Part shown: one piece after another, positions 36,601 to 48,492 of the stretch
Position numbering within the stretch: position 1 is the first letter of the stretch
Layout of the letters: every line of letters starts with the position of its first letter
Assembly: GCA_902806575.1 (NCBI GenBank)
Contig: CADCXD010000008.1
Coordinates: 2,542,001 to 2,606,000 of the forward strand
Origin: Jackrogersella multiformis
Taxonomy: Eukaryota > Ascomycota > Sordariomycetes > Xylariales > Hypoxylaceae
Reading direction: 5' to 3'
Length of the DNA: 64,000 nt
Notes under the pieces: generated by a model
What the model was told of the DNA's origin: nothing
Database searches by the model: none
The model's input: the letters and a program-made list of their open reading frames with translations, nothing else
Made by a program: the position numbers and the translations under genes

Positions 36601-37746
36601 GTCCTTTGCTCGCAAGTCTGCCTCTAAATCGCGGATCTTATCCTGCAATTCCTCCAACTTGCCTAGGTCCTCGGCGGGTTGCGTGTTTGCTTCAAGGTCG
36701 GTAATCTTGCGTTGTGCCGACTTCCATTTTTCATCTGCCTCTTCCAGCTTGTTTTTCAACCTGTCCACCTCTTCTTCGCGGTCATTGATATCACGGTCTT
36801 TTTGGCGTATGTCCGCCTCGAGGTCGCCTATCTCGTCCTGCAGCTGATCGATTTTCCCCTCGTCCCTGGTCCCTCTCTGTAATTGTCGGTGCAGGTCCTC
36901 GATCTCGGCATCTTTATCCTCCAAGCTTCGTCGTAACAACTCAACCTCGGCTTTTTGGCTCTCATCAGCGTATTTCTTCTTGGCTTTATCTTGAACCTCG
37001 GACATTTTCTGCTGATAAGTTTCGAGATCTTTTTCTGCCGACGCTAGGTGCTTCTTATATTTGTGAAGTTCCCTCTGCATTGTGACCCTGTCGACTTTGA
37101 GTTCGGTGTTCTCTTTTAGAGCAGCCTCGCTAAAGCCGGGGCCTGTTTTTCTTAAGGCCTCCTCGAGAAAGTGGATCTTGAGCTTTAGACCGAAGTTTTC
37201 CTTCTCGATCTTGTCGATCACGTTCTCCTGTTCTCGAAGTGACAGCTGATTTCCATCCTGCAAAGGGCCCTTATCACCACCGCGTCGCGGTTGCAGGACC
37301 ATCGGTGTAGAAGCTGCGCTGCTGCTCTCTACTTGAGGCAGGGGTGTGGCTTCGACGTATGAGTCGCGTTTTGAAAGACCAAATAGGGATGATTCGACAG
37401 GAACGTTTGTCATGTCCATGTCTTCGTTAATTCTGCCTAGTGTGGGCGTAGACATGCCATTTGCGTTCTCCTTGCCGAACCGACGCGCACTGTTCCTCGT
37501 TGCAGATTTGAGCATGGGGGTGAACTCTGCGCCACCGATTCCAGCTGGTAGATTCCTCTTGTCAACCAGAGGCGCGCGATTAGCCCCTCGCGGTGTTCGC
37601 AAACTGACACCACCGCCATTTCGTAATTGTTGTAATAGATTGTTGTCTTTGGTTGGAGAATGGAAAGAAGATTCTTGTGTCATGTCGAAATCGGGTGCTC
37701 GACTTAAGTAGGTGGCATCACCCAGGTTTGTTCGAGGGGTGTCCAT
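33623..37746 (-). CDS. apsB: ApsB/Mto1-like CM1-domain coiled-coil protein
   Basis: Two exons (37746-34043 and 33881-33623) give 1320 residues. A centrosomin motif 1 (CM1) block lies at about 169-230: LREQENVIDKIEKENFGLKL, then ELKVDRVTMQRELHKYKK. CM1 recruits gamma-tubulin complexes, and ApsB (Aspergillus) and Mto1 (fission yeast) act at spindle-pole and septal microtubule-organising centres. Residues 1-165 are disordered with scattered S/TP sites; residues 230 to about 1160 are almost all heptad coiled coil. Two kinds of internal repeat are visible: a 72-residue pair near 305-415 and four roughly 70-residue units near 575-815. The C-terminal intron (33882-34042) splices as TG|C, giving IADACNKADLRILKGIHKQL. 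Pericentrin-like PcpA/SnaD proteins also carry coiled coils, so the exact orthologue is not certain. Confidence 0.88.
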
Positions 37747-38702
37747 CTTGACGGCGGGAGAGGTGGGAGGAAAATGGTGATGACGATGCCGTACAAGTGG
37801 TGGAGGTGGAGGTGGAGGTGGAGGAGGTGGTGGTGATGACGAGGTTGGATATCGCGATTATACCAGCGTGTAATTGGAATAACCATGCGACAATAAAACA
37901 ATAGTTTGGTAGCAGAAGTAGAAGCAATCAAGAAATCTGGCAGTCTGAATGATGTATGTTGTATGTTGTATGTTAATGGTTGCTAGGAATGTAAATGCCT
38001 ATTGTCTTGGAAAAGACTTTACACTTTACAACCCACCCCTACCCTAGGTACGGAATACACGTTTGCTTTGTACGCCCAAGACGCGTTTTCTTTAATGTTT
38101 ACTTCCGAATCGTAGCAATAAATTGATAGGTACCTAGGTAGTTGCCCATAGCTCCAGGGCGTTTTTACCTTTTCTAGCTTAACACAATACTACGCTAGCG
38201 CAACTATGTACAACGCCTAAGTACCTATGCCGCCAACCTATAATAGGACTAGCGTCTTATGCTTTTGTGATTTTGTGTCTTCGCGCCACAACTAATTTTT
38301 AAGGGATTAGTGTAGTGTATTTGGTAGGAACCTTGATGACCTGACCACTTTATTCCTCTTTAATGGTTAGGAGCGGGGTTGTTCTACGACAGCGATCCCG
38401 TAAATAAACTAGCTCAATGTGGTCCACTATAATTGGTGACCATTGACGTATCAGACCCATTGAAATTCGCATTACCTACATCCTTCTTTCACTCCGTTGG
38501 TCGCATCAGATTCGCAACGCTTTCTACTTCTTATCCCCTACATGAACGCTACTCGGCGCAAACTCGTTCCCTCGGTGATAACTTTTGCGCCACGAGCACC
38601 GATTCATATATCTTCCCCTTCTTCTCTCCCATCCTTCGTTAACTTTACTTTAATTCGTTTTACACTTTCTACTAATTACCGCCATACTCACTAGGGAAAC
38701 GG
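37747..38702. other. divergent promoter region ApsB-like / F-box gene
   Basis: Promoters of two divergent genes. A (GGTGGA)n-like tract at about 37797-37840 lies just upstream of the ApsB-like start codon and a TACCTAGGTA motif is at 38128-38142. Nothing coding is supported. Confidence 0.6.
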
Positions 38703-40897
38703 ATGGCTTCTATCGACGACTTGCCGGACGAGATCGTCCACCAGATCCTCCTCTACGTATCCCCGGAAGACACTCTAACCAAGATCGCATTCCTCTCCAG
38801 GCGTTTCAATCGAGTTGCGCATGAGCCTCTCTTGTGGAGGAGCTACTGCAGGCACACTTTCAAATACTGGGGGTCGGGTCACCGCTTCAAGGAACGATTA
38901 AAGAGTAACTTACGAAATACCAACTGGAGGAGCCTATTCCTCCAGCGACGCGGACGCAACGCCCGTATCGCGCGCCTAGTCGACGGGATTGTCGCCTCTC
39001 GCGTCTCTCGCCTGCAAAAGATCGAGCAGATCTGCCAGTACGGATACGATGCGAAAGACTACCTTCTGAGCCAGTGTAGGGTTCCCGATTCGGTAGATGA
39101 TGCTTTGGCGCGAAGGTATGCTCGTTTAACCTATGACACCTGCTTGGAGCTGTTGGGCCTAATATAGAATCAATCGCTACTTATTGTAGATATCACTCCT
39201 GTTCCGTTCTCGACAGCATACATCGAAGTCTCGCAATAGAAGAATGGGCCAATTACCAAAGATATGCGGCACGTCGCATCGATCAAGATACTCCGAATAG
39301 CGAAAGGCTGAATTGCGGCATGCGCCTCGAACGTGCCCTCGGTGCTTTTGATATGTTTATGCTCCACGACAACGAGGGCGACTTGGATGAGGTATGATTC
39401 AAATGTACTGCTCCTATCTGACTAATCCTGCTGCTGACCGTTTTATTCTTTGTGTAATAGATAACCGAGTTGCTGGACGATATAGCTGCGCGGTTCCGAA
39501 ACACTCAAGTAAACCTCGACCAGATGACCACTCGACAAACGGCTATCGCTCTAGCGCGATGGCTTCATTCCAACAACATGACGGGCTTGAACGATCCGAC
39601 GGAGCAGACATACCATTACCTGCGTAATTGCCTAATCGGCAGAGCTCTTCGCGATGAACACCATCCCTCGCTACCTATCATATCCTCAGCGATTTATTCG
39701 GCGATAGCTTCGCGACTTGGGGTGGAAGCATACCCCTGTGCTCTGCCAAACCACGTCCATGCCACGGTTCTGTCGCCACCAGGTGTATCTCTCGATGGTT
39801 GGCTTCTTCCCGAAGAACAGTCGCAGCACCAAGAGAATATGTTCCTCGATCCCTACGGATCGGACGAGGAGGTTCCATTGGATTATATCCACAACTTCCT
39901 CCACAGGCTCGGCATCCACACCAACCACGACAACCTGCTGAACCCCACGGCCACGGACCTCATCGTGATGCGGACCGCGCAGAACATCCGACAGTCCTTC
40001 ACCAGCTTCCGGACCAACGAGCGGCCCATCTCGCAGCTGATGCCCATGATCGAGCTCAACCGCGGCGACTGGGCCCGCAACCTGCAGCCGGCGCTGTACA
40101 GCATGATCTGGGCGAGCATCATGATGGTGCCGGTGCTGCCCGAGAACGACGAGATCCGCTGGGACTGGCAGCAGGACGTCGGCGACCTGCGCACCTACTT
40201 CTGCGAGTACTTTCCCGAGGACTCGTGGCTCATCGAGAAGTACGTGTGCCCCATGTACGACACCTTCGCCGCGCCGTCGCGCCGCCGCCAGGACGGCTGG
40301 GAGCTCCCGTCCAAGCGCGTGCGCGAGATGATCAGCGACATCCGCCACGCGGACGCCTCGACCAAGCCGCCGCGCAAGCGAAGCGACCTCAACGACGGCG
40401 TCAAGATCAAGTACCGCGTCGGCCAGGTGTTCAGGCATAAGCGCTACGAGTACCACGGCATCATCCTCGGCTGGACCATCGAGGGCGCCGCCACCTGGGA
40501 CGAGAACCTGCTGGCCGCGAGCCAGAGGGCGTGGGCCAATTGTAAACAGCCGTTTTATCACTGCATGTAAGTTGACCTCTGACTTTTTCTGTCCTCTCCT
40601 GCCCTCTACCCACTAGTCTTTTGCGGTGTATTCCGTATCAAGGCGATTTTGACATATACTCTCCCCTTTTGATCTGCTCTGCGCTGACAACAGATTCGCA
40701 GGGCCGGCACAGACGGGTCGGACCACCACGTCATCGCCGAGGACAGCATCGAGGTGGTGCAGCTGCGCGGCGGCCCCGAGGTCCTACCCCCCGAGATCAA
40801 GGACCTGATGCCCATGGCCGGCAAGTTCTTCAAGAGGTGGGACGCCGAGAACGGCGTCTTCGTCAGCAACATGAAGGAGCTGTTCCCCGAGGACTGA
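38703..40897 (+). CDS. FBXO21-like F-box protein with SirB1-like and YccV-like domains
   Basis: Four exons (38703-39115, 39190-39391, 39461-40566, 40702-40897) give 638 residues. An F-box at residues 4-48 (IDDLPDEIVHQILLYVSPED) should bind Skp1 in an SCF ubiquitin ligase. The middle carries a SirB1-like transglutaminase-fold segment (about 271-308, LPIISSAIYSAIASRLGVEA then NHVHATV). The C-terminus is a YccV/HspQ-type hemimethylated-DNA-binding-like domain (about 515-620, VKIKYRVGQVFRHKRYEYHG). This three-part order matches the FBXO21 family; its substrate in fungi is not known to me. The last acceptor is the second of two AGs, chosen because it gives YHCMAGTDGSDHHVIAEDSI. From about 39890 to the stop the codons switch sharply to C/G third positions. 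Confidence 0.92.
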
Positions 40898-42314
40898 GGA
40901 CTAGGGGATGCTCGTTTCTGCTGCTTGTTTAAACTCCTCTCATTCATATATTTTGCCTTTGCCTTTGCCTTTTGCCTTTATCTCTATCTCCACTTGTAAT
41001 TCGTTTCCGTTTGCCGTTGTTTGCTTGTTTTTCTTATCCTGTTCAACACATACCAAAACCGAGCCTCCCGCTGCGTCGCTAGACGCGTTCGCCAGGGCGC
41101 TCATTGTACACATGAATGAATACCCTGTATCCTACCTACCTCATACCTCCAATACCCCACCCCCTTTCTTACAACTTCTGACTCAACTCCTTTCACTGCC
41201 TACCAACCTACCTAGGTAGTTAATCTAATGTTTCCCATCCCGTCTCCTTCGTCTACCTATATGTACCTACCTACTTTGCACATCGGACTGGACTTAGTGA
41301 CGCCGACACGAATTAATGATATTTGATTTTATTTAATTATGGTTTTGCACGAATACGTACCTGCCTACCTTCTCTTAGGCACGCGTATATGATACACACT
41401 GCGCAATAGACAGTATGCTTTATTTAGCAAATATATGAGACTTGAGGCTACCTCAACTATTGCTTCGGTGTCTTGTGAAGGAATACCGATACCGATACTA
41501 ATACCTATGCTAATGCTAATGCTAATACCATCAGTGTAAACCACACAATCATCTAAGCGACGAATGAATGCCATGAGAGCCGTACACAGTGACGCCGAGG
41601 TCAGCTCGCTGCGTGTCTTGACGAAACGGCTTAATATCTAACCTTGCTTTGCTCCCTTATTACCTTACATCCATGTTAGTCTACTACGATGAGATCGGTG
41701 CCTGCTTAAGTAGGTAGGTATGTAGGTATGTAGTAAACCTGGCATAATGAACCAACCATCGATACCTAAACTACTTTTCTAGGTACACAATAGGGGCTAA
41801 CAATAAACGAGCCGCGCAATCTGAGCTATTCCCCGGGACACCTGTGGATGGGGAGAGGGAAATGGAAGCAGGAACTGGATAAGCTGTGGAGCGTTGCACA
41901 TATATGAGATATCTATCTGGGTTTGTAGTATCCGAGATGGAGGATACCTGTTGTGCATCTGGTTACGGCCAGCTTTACACCTACTATGTCGAGTTTAAGA
42001 GCCATTCTAAGATATTTAGGTACACTTTCACCGTTCCTACCTAGGTGCTCATTCATATATTCTCTTCGAGATTATAGTCATGTAGACTTATTTGGACCTA
42101 ACTCGACAACTGGTATCATCGCTGTCATTAGCATGATCCTACATTTTTATGCAAACACTTTATACCCTTTTCCCTTTTCCACTTTCCCTTTTCCACTTTC
42201 CATTTTCCTTTTTCCATTTTCCTTTTCCGTTTCTTCTATTTCTCCCCCTTTTTTTCTTCTTCCCTGCTCTTCCCCCCTCCACCTCACCTCATGAGACCCT
42301 CCGGCCTAGCCTAT
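40898..42314. other. convergent spacer
   Basis: Spacer between the F-box gene and UTP22 stop codons. Short repeats of GCTAAT/CCGATA type lie at 41485-41530 and a CTTTTCC-rich tract at 42165-42285. TACCTAGGTA motifs occur at 41205-41275 and 41705-41735. No gene is supported. Confidence 0.6.
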
Positions 42315-45300
42315 CTACCCACCCTCCCTAACCTCGACCTTCTCGATCAAGTCCCCGCCAACGCGCGCGATCTCAGCCAGAATAGCATTCTTATTGACCT
42401 CGAACAGCTCGCCTTCTTCTTCCCCCTCCCCTTCCCCACCGCCGCCCTTCCCCCCCGCGGCCGACCGCAGCGAGCACGGCATGTGCACGGTGAACGCGCG
42501 CCTGTGCAGCTGTGGGTTCCAGAGGCCGGCGATGACCGCGTCGTCGGAGGCGCCGTGGAACAGCAGCAGGGGGGCGGGGTACGCGGCGGCGAGGCGGCGG
42601 AGGAGGGAGCGGGCCGGCGGCTCCGCCAGCGGGAGCGCGGGGCGCTCGTCGAGGTTTTTGAACTGCGAGCGCCGCGCGCCGTCGTCGTCGCCGCGCGAGA
42701 TGCTCTTAAGGACCTTGGGCGAGAGGCGCAGCAGGACGTCGAAGTCGCGGGTCGGGGTGAGGAAGAGCGAGCGCAGGTTGAGGTCGACGCCCTGGTCCCT
42801 GGCCGCCTTGCAGGCCGACCGCGCGAGGCTGGTCATGCGCGTGGCGACGACCCGCGCCGGCCCGCGGAGCGTGTACGCGACGCCGCTGACGTCGTGGGAC
42901 GTGGCTACGAAGAGCACCGTGCGGTTCATGCTGGGGTCGATCTTCCGCCACGCCTCCAGACGGGTGCCGATTTCCAGCCGTTGCGAAGTGGAGAGGGAAT
43001 CCGCCGGATCGACGACGAGCGGCTCGTCGCGCCAGTCCCACCTCGACAGCAGCAGGAGCGTTCGGAGGAACCCGGTCATTGCGCTGCAGGGAGTTTGCCA
43101 TGGATAGGGTTTGAGGAAGGCCTGTAGGACAAATAGCTCTATGAGCTCCTCGCTGAAGTGGCACGATAGCATGTGAGAATTGAACCAATGCTTGGTGAGA
43201 CGGATAGAGGGTGATAATGCAGGGAATCTGGTGCAGAGTGTAGATATGGTCTGGTTGTGGAGTGGTAGGTTCGTATACGTCCGTCTATACGAGGCAAGCA
43301 GATCGGCGGCTTCTGTGCGGATATGACGGTCAACCGTCTGGTCTTTCGTCTGCCTGTCGAGAAGCGCCTCTTCCAGGTCACTGTGCACCCGAAGTCTAAA
43401 GGAAGCGCCATTCTCGTAGACGACATCCAAGAACGCCAGGTTCTCATCGTCACGAGTTGCGTTCTCGAGACCAAGATGTGTTTTGATTTCTTCCTTAGCT
43501 TCCTCTAATGAACTACCAATCTTCAATAAGAAGGCAATCTTAGCTCTCTGAATAGCGGCTAGGTTTTCAGGCCACTTGCCTGAGACCTCGAAAGAAACCA
43601 CGACCTCCATCGGCTGCAAGAGTGGTTTTCTGAAGTTAAACTCCGGTATATTCAAAGATGTGCGCCGGAGCTCCGAGCAGATAGGAGCCATTTGCTTCAC
43701 ATGTAGGGGTAGATCTTGTAGGTCGCGGACGTCTCGTTCGAAAATCTCGAATGCTTGCCTGGCAGAGTCGAAGGCTAACTTGTCCGAAGGGGCAAGCGAC
43801 ATAATCTTAGTTACGTCTCGCCAGTAGAACTCAAGGTCGCCATCTTTCAACTGCAGCCGCAACTCAAGGATATATCGTATGATGCCTTCGCATATACCTG
43901 AGAAGCCCAAATAAGAGTATTCGGTCCAATCCAGACTCTCGACAATGTTGCCGTCAGGGAATTGCCAGAGATCTGCCTTCTCACCCCAGAACTCGCGGAA
44001 CCTAGCCGCTTCTTTCTTCTGTTCATACGGGGGGCCATAATCACGGCCATGCGACGCTTTTAGAGGATCAATAACAATCCCGACAAGAAGGCTCTTCCTC
44101 TTCGACTTAGGTGGCGATGCAGAGGTCGACCACGACGCGGTTTCCGGTATACCAATATGAATTAGTTGTGCCCGGTCACCAAGTGCTCGTTTCAATGTGT
44201 TATACAATTTGGCGCTGAAGTCCAACACGAATCCTTTACGATCAACCGATTCGATTCCTTCTTTTGAGGTGAGGAGGTCGACGTTTAATAGCACATCAAA
44301 CATCTGCAGAGGCTGGTCGGCTTTGATGATGAATAGGGTTTCGAATTGATCGAGTGGGCTGTCATTTATTGCGGAAAGTGACCATTTAGCTTGCTCCGTC
44401 AACATCGCGATAGACCACGGTGTCATTTTGTAAAGGATATTTATCCCGCGAGCGGTATCATATAATATTGGCATACTTTGACGAAGAGATTCCAAGTCCG
44501 GCGAGTCTTTCCCAATGGCTAATAGTTTCTTCTGCAAGTTTGCCGAAACGATATAGTGCAAGGTCGCTTTGAATAGCTGGGTGCTATGTAGCGAAGGTGA
44601 GAGAACTGCCTCTCCTTTTCGACCACCACCCTGCAGAAGAAGAGCCAGCAAGACGGCCCATTCGAAATGACCAAAGCCACCGCCGCGAATGTCGCTACCG
44701 AATCCTCTCTGCTGCAGCCATATGCGTCCTAGAACACATGCATCCCTGAAGGCAGCGCATGTGTTTGCAGCTTTATGGAGCAATCGCAGGTATGATGAGA
44801 ACTGACTCTCAGCTTTCAGAGTTGTGTTGTAGAAGGGTGTAGGTACTTTCGTGTCTTCGGTCTCCTCGGATTTGCCCTGCCGGATAGCGTTGTTGACTGC
44901 TGTCAGTTTTGCTGTTGGGAAGTAATCTTCCGAAGCACACGGGATTATGCGTATCGCCGGGTTAGTTTTTCGTCGGGAATCTTCGTTGCTTGAACTGTTC
45001 TTCTTGCTCGAAGCGTCTTTTGGGTGAGCAATGAGTATGGGCAATAGCGCATTCCCATGCAAGTGATCGAATGCAAATTCCATGGTTGTACCCAAGGCTT
45101 TACGAAGAGCTGCGGTGATATACGCCAGATAGTACGCCCTCTTGTAGAAATATCTCATATTTAAGTAGTCTTTCTCCTGAAATATAGATGGAGGCATGAC
45201 CACGATCATATCAACAGCTAAATCGGCCTGCGACTTGATATTGGTCTTCAGAATCCAGCTCCCTACCACGTTGATTTGAGACGGCTTTTCGAAGGAGAGC

Positions 45301-45694
45301 TTATAGGGTGAGTCTTTTGCTGGTTTCGGATCGGGATAAGGAATAGTAATTCGGGTTGCTTTCTCGAATTTTGCTGAGACATTACCAATCTAGAAGCAAG
45401 ACGAATTAGATGCCGAATCAACGTAAGTATTTACATTGACCTAAGACTCACAGGAAGAAATTCGTGAGGCTCCGAAGCTTCAATTACTTCTTTGAACCGT
45501 CGCAAAGTATCTTCGATATTGGCAGATGTTTTGCTATAGTCGAGTTTGACCTCCTTTAATAATTCCTCCGTCTCCAAGACGAATGCGCTTGCGCCAGCAG
45601 CACCCATCGTCGAAGCGGATGAGCTCGCAGCTTCAAAGGTCGGCCCTCCATTTTCATGATCTATCTTCCGTCGTTTTGCCGTATTTTCCTCCAT
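42315..45694 (-). CDS. UTP22: SSU processome protein UTP22 (NOL6/Nrap)
   Basis: Two exons (45694-45452 and 45389-42315) give 1105 residues, as expected for Utp22/NOL6. It is a nucleolar scaffold of the small-subunit processome, built on pseudo-nucleotidyltransferase (Nrap) modules, and joins Rrp7 and casein kinase 2 in the UTPC/CURI complexes for 18S rRNA maturation. Seen are an N-terminal basic KRRKIDHE motif, the Nrap block VGSWILKTNIKSQADLAVDM, SPLDQFETLFIIKADQP, RGFGSDIRGGGFGHFEWAVL, and late PLLLFHGASDDAVIAGLWNP. The 62-nt intron falls at LP|IGNVSAKFEKAT. The last roughly 230 codons (below about 43090) have markedly higher GC than the rest of the same exon, and one acidic glycine-rich loop near the end looks variable. 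Confidence 0.95.
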
Positions 45695-46455
45695 ATTTGA
45701 TTTAAAGGGGTTCGAAGGGTAGAGAAAATGAGGTATGAAGCTGGTCGTATATGTTATTATTTTTATGCTGAAGGCTAGGTAATTAATGTTTATATTATAA
45801 ACTTCCGAGTCCGAGTCCAGACTTTAGGGAAAAAAAAGAAAAAAAAGTCCCAAAGCTCGTATCGATAAGAATCCTGATTGTGGCTTATTGAATGATGTGG
45901 CTTCAATTGTGGCTAAGTAACCAAGGTGAATACCCAGCACGTACCTATGTAAATACACTACATTTAAACCCCTGTAGTCCCGTGCCCCTCACCTGCATTT
46001 ACCGTGCAGACGGCTTCTAATTTACCCCATACATAGCCCCCTTTATTCTATAACTTCGGTATTCGTTTCTATAAGCCACCCATAGCCGAATTGAGCTCCC
46101 GTGCCGAGCGCGGAGACATTTAGCAACTCTACAATACATACCTAAACTAAATATAATTCTTGAATTCTTTCTCTATCATATCATATATGTCATGTCTAAA
46201 TTAGTAAACCGTGATTTATATTATTGATACTATTAAATTATATTATTAACAATTCTAGCAGCATCATTATAGCATATAGCATATAGCATTGTCGTCGTTT
46301 TTCTTTGCTTCGAACCGCATACGAAGTTGACGATAGAAAACACCGAATTAAGTGCGACGCAATGCCTTCAGCAGCCGTATGTATGAGAACGTTGAGGGCA
46401 TATTCGAGATATGGTTCCAATGTAGGTCAACATTAATCTAAATAGGATATGATTT
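45695..46455. other. divergent promoter region UTP22 / SCOT
   Basis: About 760 AT-rich bases with a poly-A-rich run at 45831-45848. They should carry the promoters of both genes. No coding frame is supported. Confidence 0.6.
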
Positions 46456-48051
46456 ATGAAAACAAGCCAGTTTATTAACTCCCTACGATCAAAGCATGCC
46501 AGAATACTTGCCAGGTCATTCTCGGCAACGTCCAGGCGTGCCGAAATTAACAAGGTGTACCCATCTGCCACCGAGGCATTGAAGGATATGAAATCAGATT
46601 CCACCTTGTTATGCGGCGGTTTTGGTCTCTGTGGTGTTCCAGATACCCTAATCAACGAGGTTCTGAAGAAACCCGAAATCACAGGCATCACCGCCGTCTC
46701 AAATAATGCAGGCACCGATTCCTCCGGCTTGGGCCAGTTACTAAAGACTAAACAAATCAAGAAGATGATCGCCAGCTATATTGGCGAGAACAAGACTTTC
46801 GAGACAATGTACCTGGCAGGCGAAGTAGAGCTGGAGCTCACACCCCAAGGTACATTGGCCGAACGTTGTGCTGCCGGCGGTAAAGGCGTCCCAGCTTTCT
46901 ATACGCCTGCGGCCTTTGGTACTGTAGTGCAGACCGGCGAGCTTCCCTTAAGAAATAAGAGCGACGGTACTCCCGATGTGTTCTCCTACCCAAAGGACGT
47001 TAAGGTTTTCAATGGCAAATCGTATCTTCTAGAGCACGCCATTGCCGGCGACTACGCCTTCGTCAAGGCTTACAAGGCAGACAAGCTTGGGAATTGCCAG
47101 TTTCGTCTTGCCGCCAACAACTTTAACGGTGCTATGGGTCGAAATGCCAAGATGACTATCGTCGAGGCCGAACATATCGTCGAACCTGGCGAAATCCCAC
47201 CTGAAGCCGTCCACTTGCCAGGCATCTACGTCAAGAGGGTCATTCAAAGCACAACGGAAAAGAACATCGAAAAATTCACATGGTCTAAAGATGACAACGA
47301 CGCAGATGCAAAGAAGGTGCTAGGTTCAGGCGACACAGCAGCCAAGAGGGAAAGAATCGTCCGCAGAGCAGCCAAGGAGTTTAAGAATGGCATGTATGCC
47401 AATCTCGGAATCGGCATGCCTATGCTTGCGCCTGGCTTTGTTGGCCCCGAAGTCGAGGTCCAGCTGCAGTCCGAGAATGGCATCTTGGGCCTTGGCCCAT
47501 ACCCGAGACAAGGCGAGGAGGATGCCGATCTCATCAATGCCGGAAAGGAGACCGTAACCCTGAAGCCGGGTGCTGCGGTATTCGGCAGCGAGGAGAGCTT
47601 CGGTATGATCCGTAGCGGTCGTATCAACCTGACGATTCTCGGAGCTATGCAGGTTAGTGCCACGGGTGACCTCGCGAACTGGATGTTGCCTGGAAAGGTT
47701 AAGGGGTTCGGTGGAGCGATGGATTTGGTCAGCAACCCGAGCGCGACGAAAGTTGTTGTCACAATGGAACACACGGACAAGAAGGGCAACCCTAAGATTG
47801 TCAAGCAATGTGCTTTCCCATTGACAGGCCGAACCTGTGTCTCGAGGATCATCACGGAGCTGGTACGTGTCTAGCTTATCTATTATTGCCTTTCATCCTG
47901 ACTAACATAATCTTCGAAGGGTGTCTTTGATGTCGACTTTGCTCATGGTCTCACTTTGATCGAGATCGCCGATGGGGTGACCGTGGATGAGATAAAGAAC
48001 AAGACTGAGGCCCCGTTCCACGTCGCCGAGGACCTTAAGCCCATGCTGTGA
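46456..48051 (+). CDS. mitochondrial succinyl-CoA:3-ketoacid CoA-transferase (SCOT)
   Basis: Two exons (46456-47862 and 47920-48051) give 512 residues. The enzyme transfers CoA between succinyl-CoA and 3-ketoacids such as acetoacetate, through a glutamyl-CoA intermediate. The N-terminus (SLRSKHARILARSFSATSRR) looks like a cleavable mitochondrial presequence. Domain A shows LLCGGFGLCGVPDTLINEVL and the linker is near residue 270-290. Domain B shows KNGMYANLGIGMPMLAPGFV and the active-site block SENGILGLGPYP with the catalytic Glu at about 340. GSEESFGMIRSGRINLTILG follows. The short second exon completes VFDVDFAHGLTLIEIADGVT. The A and B subunits of bacterial SCOT are fused in one chain, as in other eukaryotes. 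Confidence 0.95.
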
Positions 48052-48492
48052 AGGACGGTGAGGCGGCTGAAGCCTTTCGTGTAGAATATCCCCACCTATT
48101 GCGGCTCACCTAGGTATCTTGAATACAACTGTATATGGCCTAAGCTACACATCCTCGTAATGCGGGTCATTGCCTACCGACGATATACCTTCATTCTCGG
48201 CACGGGCCCTGGAGAGTAAGGTATTGTATTTCTGCCTACACAAGTGGGTTGGTAATTTGTCTTCAATCGTCCAATCTTCAATTCTAAACTCGAGTCCTAA
48301 AATCCATCTTCCCAACCTCTTGATTTACCAGGATTGTTGTTTCACCTCACATCCACTCTTAGCCATCTTCATCTTTAGAATCATCCTATTACGTTAAAAT
48401 TCACGAGAATTTGACGTTAACAGCCATATTTTTTTCGCGACCGCCGATCATTTACGCGCTCTTCGTCGTCTATCAGCAATACTACTACCAAG
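48052..48492. other. intergenic, downstream of SCOT
   Basis: Spacer holding the SCOT 3' end and the promoter of the next gene. I see no other gene. Confidence 0.6.

Noticed and set aside
39686..40561. 291-codon open frame antisense to the FBXO21-like gene
   Set aside because: It mirrors the GC-rich, C-ending codons of the real exon; stops are rare on the opposite strand for that reason and the sequence (alanine, valine, leucine and arginine runs) matches no family.
42291..43127. 278-codon plus-strand frame antisense to UTP22
   Set aside because: It covers exactly the GC-rich end of UTP22 and looks like composition, not a gene.
46305..46325. tRNA B-box-like GGTTCGAAG on the minus strand
   Set aside because: No A-box at the right distance and no cloverleaf can be folded. 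No other tRNA or 5S rRNA was found in the window.
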